NCBI RefSeq assembly: GCF_000717645.1 | Contig: NZ_JNZZ01000012.1 | Span: 1 to 64,000, forward strand | Direction of reading: 5' to 3' | Length of the DNA: 64,000 nucleotides | Origin: Streptomyces californicus | Lineage (GTDB): Bacteria; Actinomycetota; Actinomycetes; Streptomycetales; Streptomycetaceae | Shown: piece after piece, positions 61,299-64,000 of the stretch | Layout of the letters: every line of letters starts with the position of its first letter | Numbering within the stretch: position 1 is the stretch's first letter | Made by a program: the position numbers and the translations under genes | The notes under the pieces: generated by a model | The model's input: only the letters and a program-made list of their open reading frames with translations | Told to the model about the DNA's origin: nothing | Database searches by the model: none

Positions 61299-62279
61299 TC
61301 ACGGGGTGCCGAGCGCGTAGGAGCGCGCGGCGGTGAACGCGGCGTGGGGCTCACCGCCGGCGTACGACCAGGGCGCGGCGGTGGCGTGGTCGCCGATGCG
61401 GTGGAAGAGGGCGGCGGCCTCGGCGGTCCGGCCCTCGCGGACCTTGGCGTGTGCCAGGAAGTTCAGGTCGACGCGGTGGCGCGGATGGTCGTCGTGCTCC
61501 CACTCCAGCCACCAGTCGAAGGCGGCCTTCATCACCTGGCGGGCCCGGCGTCCGGTCCAGTGCTCGGAGACGGCCGGGTCGGCCGACTCGATGCCCGCGG
61601 CGACCAGGACGCGGTAGCGCTCGGCGTGGGCGATCACCGGGAGAACCGCCAACGGGGAGTCGGCGGGCGCCAGTTCGGCGGCCCAGGCGGCGAAGTCGTA
61701 CACCTCGTGGAGCGGGTCGTGACCGCTCTCGGGGCTGCTCTCCGCCAGCAGGGCGGTCATCACGTGGTGGGCGTGGTGGTGGTCCGGGTGGCGGGAGCGC
61801 ACCTCCTCGAAGAGCCTGCCCGTCTCGTCCCGGCCGTCGTCGCTCCCCCGGTCCAGCAGGAGGAGCGCCAGCCAGGGGGTGGGGTCCTCGGGGGCCAGGC
61901 GGGCGGCGGCCAGGCACCCCTCGCGGGCGTGGGCGGCGTCGCGCGGCGTCGCCCCGGGGCGCAGGGCGCGGACCACCCGGGCGCAGCCGAGGAGGACGGC
62001 CGCGTCGGCGCTCTCGGGTTCGACGAGCAGCCAGTCGCCCGCCCAGTCGGCGGCGGAGGGGACCTCGGCGAGGGCCAGCAGCCGGTGTGCGCGGCGGTCC
62101 CAGTCCCGCCCGGTGCCCACCAGCAGGGTGCGGGCCTCGGACCACCTGCCCCGGGCGAACCGGCCGCGTACGGTGATGAGTTCGCCGTCGTCGAGCGCCG
62201 GGTCGAAGGCGGTGTCCGGGCGGCTGCCCCGGCGACGGGAGCGGCCCAGGGGCGGCGGAGGCGGCGGGGGCGGGGGCAT
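61299..62279 (-). CDS. TPR-like helical hypothetical protein starting with nine prolines
   Basis: 326 residues, starting M then nine Pro, a basic RSRRRG stretch and mostly alpha-helical repeats with TPR spacing (ARTLLVGTGRDWDRRAHRLL, AAVLLGCARVVRALRPGATP, EDPTPWLALLLLDRGSDDGR, YDFAAWAAELAPADSPLAVL, ALFHRIGDHATAAPWSYAGG). Function unknown; may be a scaffold. The polyproline block right after the start should stall ribosomes and depend on EF-P. The ribosome site GAAAGAAG is weak and distant, and an in-frame ATG 17 codons upstream (MLCAIIRSH) has no better support. Confidence 0.75.
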   Translation of the reverse strand: MPPPPPPPPPLGRSRRRGSRPDTAFDPALDDGELITVRGRFARGRWSEARTLLVGTGRDWDRRAHRLLALAEVPSAADWAGDWLLVEPESADAAVLLGCARVVRALRPGATPRDAAHAREGCLAAARLAPEDPTPWLALLLLDRGSDDGRDETGRLFEEVRSRHPDHHHAHHVMTALLAESSPESGHDPLHEVYDFAAWAAELAPADSPLAVLPVIAHAERYRVLVAAGIESADPAVSEHWTGRRARQVMKAAFDWWLEWEHDDHPRHRVDLNFLAHAKVREGRTAEAAALFHRIGDHATAAPWSYAGGEPHAAFTAARSYALGTP

Positions 62280-62539
62280 GCCGCGGGCTTCTTTCGATGC
62301 GGTGTGCGAGCGGATGATCGCGCACAGCAAAGCGGGCGGTCGCGCTCTCAGTCAAGAGGCGTTGGCCGCCAACTGCTCATATAGGTATGCCAGTTGGCCG
62401 GTTCCGGTCGAATGGGCGGGAAAAACGGCCCGGCGGCGCCCGGGGCGTGGGGCCGGAGAACGCCTCCGAGGGCCTGTCGTCGAACCGCCACCGCCACCGC
62501 CGCCCGGAGGGCGGCCGCACCGAGTGCCACACTGGTCGC
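62280..62539. other. Gene-free divergent region upstream of the TPR-like and ASCH genes
   Basis: Contains no supportable gene. The patch at 62375-62400 (ctcatataggtatgccagtt) is A/T rich compared with its surroundings and may hold promoters for the divergent genes. Nothing else is seen. Confidence 0.5.
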
Positions 62540-62965
62540 ATGGAGCCACGCGAACCCCTGAAGCCCTACCTTCTCGCCTTTCCCGGACCGTTGCGGGACC
62601 GGCTGGTGGCGGCCGTGCTCTCCGGGGAGAAGGTGTCCACCACCGGGCTGCTGTGCGAGTACGAGCTGGAACAGGAGGAACTGCCGCCGGTCGGCGAACG
62701 CTCGGCACTCATCGACTCGGAGGGGCGGGAGGTGGCGGTGGTCGAGGTGACGGACGTACGGGTGCTGCCACTGGGGGCCGTGGACCTGCGGCACGCGCTG
62801 GACGAGGGCGAGGGGTACGCCTCGGTGGCCGAATGGCGGGCGGGGCACGAGCGGTTCTGGCACAGCGAGGAGATGCGGGAGGCGCTGGGCGACCCGTCGT
62901 TCACCGTGGACGACGGGACGCTGATCGTCGCGGAGCGGTTCCGGGTGGTCGAGCGGTGGGAGTGA
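62540..62965 (+). CDS. ASCH-domain protein
   Basis: 141 residues. ASCH fold landmarks: PYLLAFPGPLRDRLVAAVLS, then VSTTGLLCEYELEQEELPPV and GREVAVVEVTDVRVLPLGAV, EGYASVAEWRAGHERFW. ASCH proteins bind RNA or hydrolyse modified nucleosides such as N4-acetylcytidine (known for some members). The role here is unknown. The ATG at MEPREPL is the family-like start; the upstream 51 residues are low complexity. Confidence 0.85.
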   Translation: MEPREPLKPYLLAFPGPLRDRLVAAVLSGEKVSTTGLLCEYELEQEELPPVGERSALIDSEGREVAVVEVTDVRVLPLGAVDLRHALDEGEGYASVAEWRAGHERFWHSEEMREALGDPSFTVDDGTLIVAERFRVVERWE

Positions 62966-63100
62966 CCGGGGGTCCGGGTACGTCCGCGGGGCGGCGGCGC
63001 TCCCGAGCCGGAGGGCTGCCGGGGCGGCACTCCCGGGGGCGGCGGCACTCCAGCGACGCAGGGCGCTCCCGGGGCGGGGCCCGCGAGCCCCTGCCGTACG

Positions 63101-63133
63101 AGCGGCGGAATCCGGCTCCGGAAATCCGCCGCT
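63101..63133 (-). terminator. Terminator overlapping the stop of the FAD dehydrogenase gene
   Basis: AGCGGCGGA (63101-63109) pairs with TCCGCCGCT (63125-63133), with TCCGG/CCGGA pairing inside. The right arm includes the first two bases of the stop codon. Confidence 0.65.
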
Positions 63134-64000
63134 ACGCCGTCGCTTCCGCCGCCGCCCGGCCCGCCGCGCGGCCCGAGAAGACGCAGCCGCCCAGGAACGT
63201 GCCCTCCAGCGAGCGGTAGCCGTGGACCCCGCCGCCGCCGAAGCCCGCCGCCTCGCCCGCCGCGTACAGCCCAGGGAGCGGGGCGCCCTCGGCGGTCAGG
63301 ACCCGGGAGGACAGGTCCGTCTCCAGCCCGCCGAGCGACTTGCGGGTGAGGATGTTGAGGCGGACGGCGATCAGCGGGCCCGCCGCCGGGTCCAGGATGC
63401 GGTGCGGCTTCACGGTCCGGATGAGGCGGTCGCCCAGGTAGGCGCGGGCCCCGTTGATCGCGGTGACCTGGAGGTCCTTGGTGAAGGGGTTGACGATCTC
63501 GCGGTCGCGGGCGGTGATCTCGCGGCGCAGGCCCGCCTCGTCGATGAGCCCCTCGCCGGTGATCGCGTTCATGCCCCGCACCAGCGCGCCGAGGTCCTTC
63601 TCCACGACGAAGTCGGCCCCGCGGTCCATGAACGCCTTGACCGGAGCGGGTACGTCCACGCGGGCCCGGCCGATCACGTCGCGGACCGACTTGCCGGTGA
63701 GGTCCGGGTTCTGTTCGGAGCCGGAGAGGGCGAACTCCTTGCCGATGATGCGCTGGTTGAGCACGAACCAGGTGTAGCCGTGGCCCGAGCCCATGATGTG
63801 TTCGAGGGTGCCGAGCGTGTCGAACCCGGGGAAGAGCGGGACCGGCAGCCGCTTGCCGCGCGCGTCCAGCCAGAGGGACGAGGGGCCGGGGAGGATGCGG
63901 ATGCCGTGCCGGGCCCAGATCGGGTTCCAGTTCTCGATGCCCTCGGTGTAGTGCCACATCCGGTCGCGGTTGATGTGGTGCGCGCCCGCCTTCTCGGCGA
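63132..64000 (-). CDS. FAD-binding dehydrogenase, KstD/flavocytochrome c type (5' end cut by window)
   Basis: Partial: the frame is open through the window edge, and the codons before the internal Met read AEKAGAHHINRDRM, so the start is outside. About 290 C-terminal residues are present. The FAD_binding_2 fold is indicated by GPLIAVRLNILTRKSLGGL then PGLYAAGEAAGFGGGGVHGY and SLEGTFLGGCVFSGRAAGRA. Likely a flavoprotein that reduces or dehydrogenates a small carbonyl or steroid-like substrate. The FAD N-terminal GxGxxG would be beyond the edge. Confidence 0.85.
   Translation of the reverse strand, partial: AEKAGAHHINRDRMWHYTEGIENWNPIWARHGIRILPGPSSLWLDARGKRLPVPLFPGFDTLGTLEHIMGSGHGYTWFVLNQRIIGKEFALSGSEQNPDLTGKSVRDVIGRARVDVPAPVKAFMDRGADFVVEKDLGALVRGMNAITGEGLIDEAGLRREITARDREIVNPFTKDLQVTAINGARAYLGDRLIRTVKPHRILDPAAGPLIAVRLNILTRKSLGGLETDLSSRVLTAEGAPLPGLYAAGEAAGFGGGGVHGYRSLEGTFLGGCVFSGRAAGRAAAEATA

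Overview
The window is high-GC (roughly 70 percent or more) actinobacterial chromosome and reads as the conserved core of a Streptomyces genome. The main evidence is a complete Pup-proteasome locus, mycothiol genes (mshC, mscR), two chaplin genes of the aerial-hyphae coat, a gylR-glpF-glpK-glpD operon, GTG/TTG starts with GGAGG-type ribosome sites, and gene order matching what I remember of the S. coelicolor SCO163x-SCO167x region (from memory, not checked). I see no phage, insertion sequence, CRISPR array or antibiotic cluster.

Layout. 1-190 is an extreme C/G homopolymer tract. 191-8104 (minus strand): Ski2-like helicase, lipid kinase, TatC, TatA, two small unknown proteins, PafC and PafB. 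8290-9726: two FKBP prolyl isomerases. 10013-19784: pafA, an MFS exporter and divergent LacI regulator, then prcA, prcB, pup, dop and the ARC/Mpa ATPase; together these encode pupylation, depupylation, unfolding and proteolysis. 20025-27732: a 3Fe-4S ferredoxin, an exported hypothetical protein, tRNA methyltransferase TrmI, a site-2-type membrane protease with CBS domains, a small RecB-type nuclease with a predicted Fe-S cluster, an orphan NarL/LuxR response regulator, an orphan peptide-binding lipoprotein and a HAD phosphatase. 27877-31389: metH. 31629-36903: glycerol uptake and catabolism under GylR.

37102-45145: a luciferase-like oxidoreductase, a PAC2 protein, mshC with three conserved companions (SCO1664-like kinase fold, DUF3090, histidine phosphatase), CorA and a ferritin-like protein. 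45369-50957: an F420-type oxidoreductase behind a perfect 14-bp palindrome, an aldo/keto reductase translationally coupled to a RecD2-like protein that has lost both ATPase motifs, and two small proteins. 51028-53684: a long sortase-anchored chaplin, a short chaplin and an M20 peptidase. 53868-53955: tRNA-Leu(GAG). 54008-59526: a pseudouridine synthase, mycothiol-dependent formaldehyde oxidation (mscR plus an MBL hydrolase) and a gluconate operon with its divergent FadR-type regulator. 59626-64000: an APC permease, a polyproline-leading hypothetical protein, an ASCH protein and a cut FAD dehydrogenase.

Most of the window is housekeeping sequence, and I cannot claim a wholly new system. The least explained items are the catalytically dead RecD2-like protein coupled to an aldo/keto reductase, the mshC-linked gene set, the uncharacterised genes between pafC and tatA, the duplicated operator before the orphan binding protein, and the homopolymer tract at the left edge.
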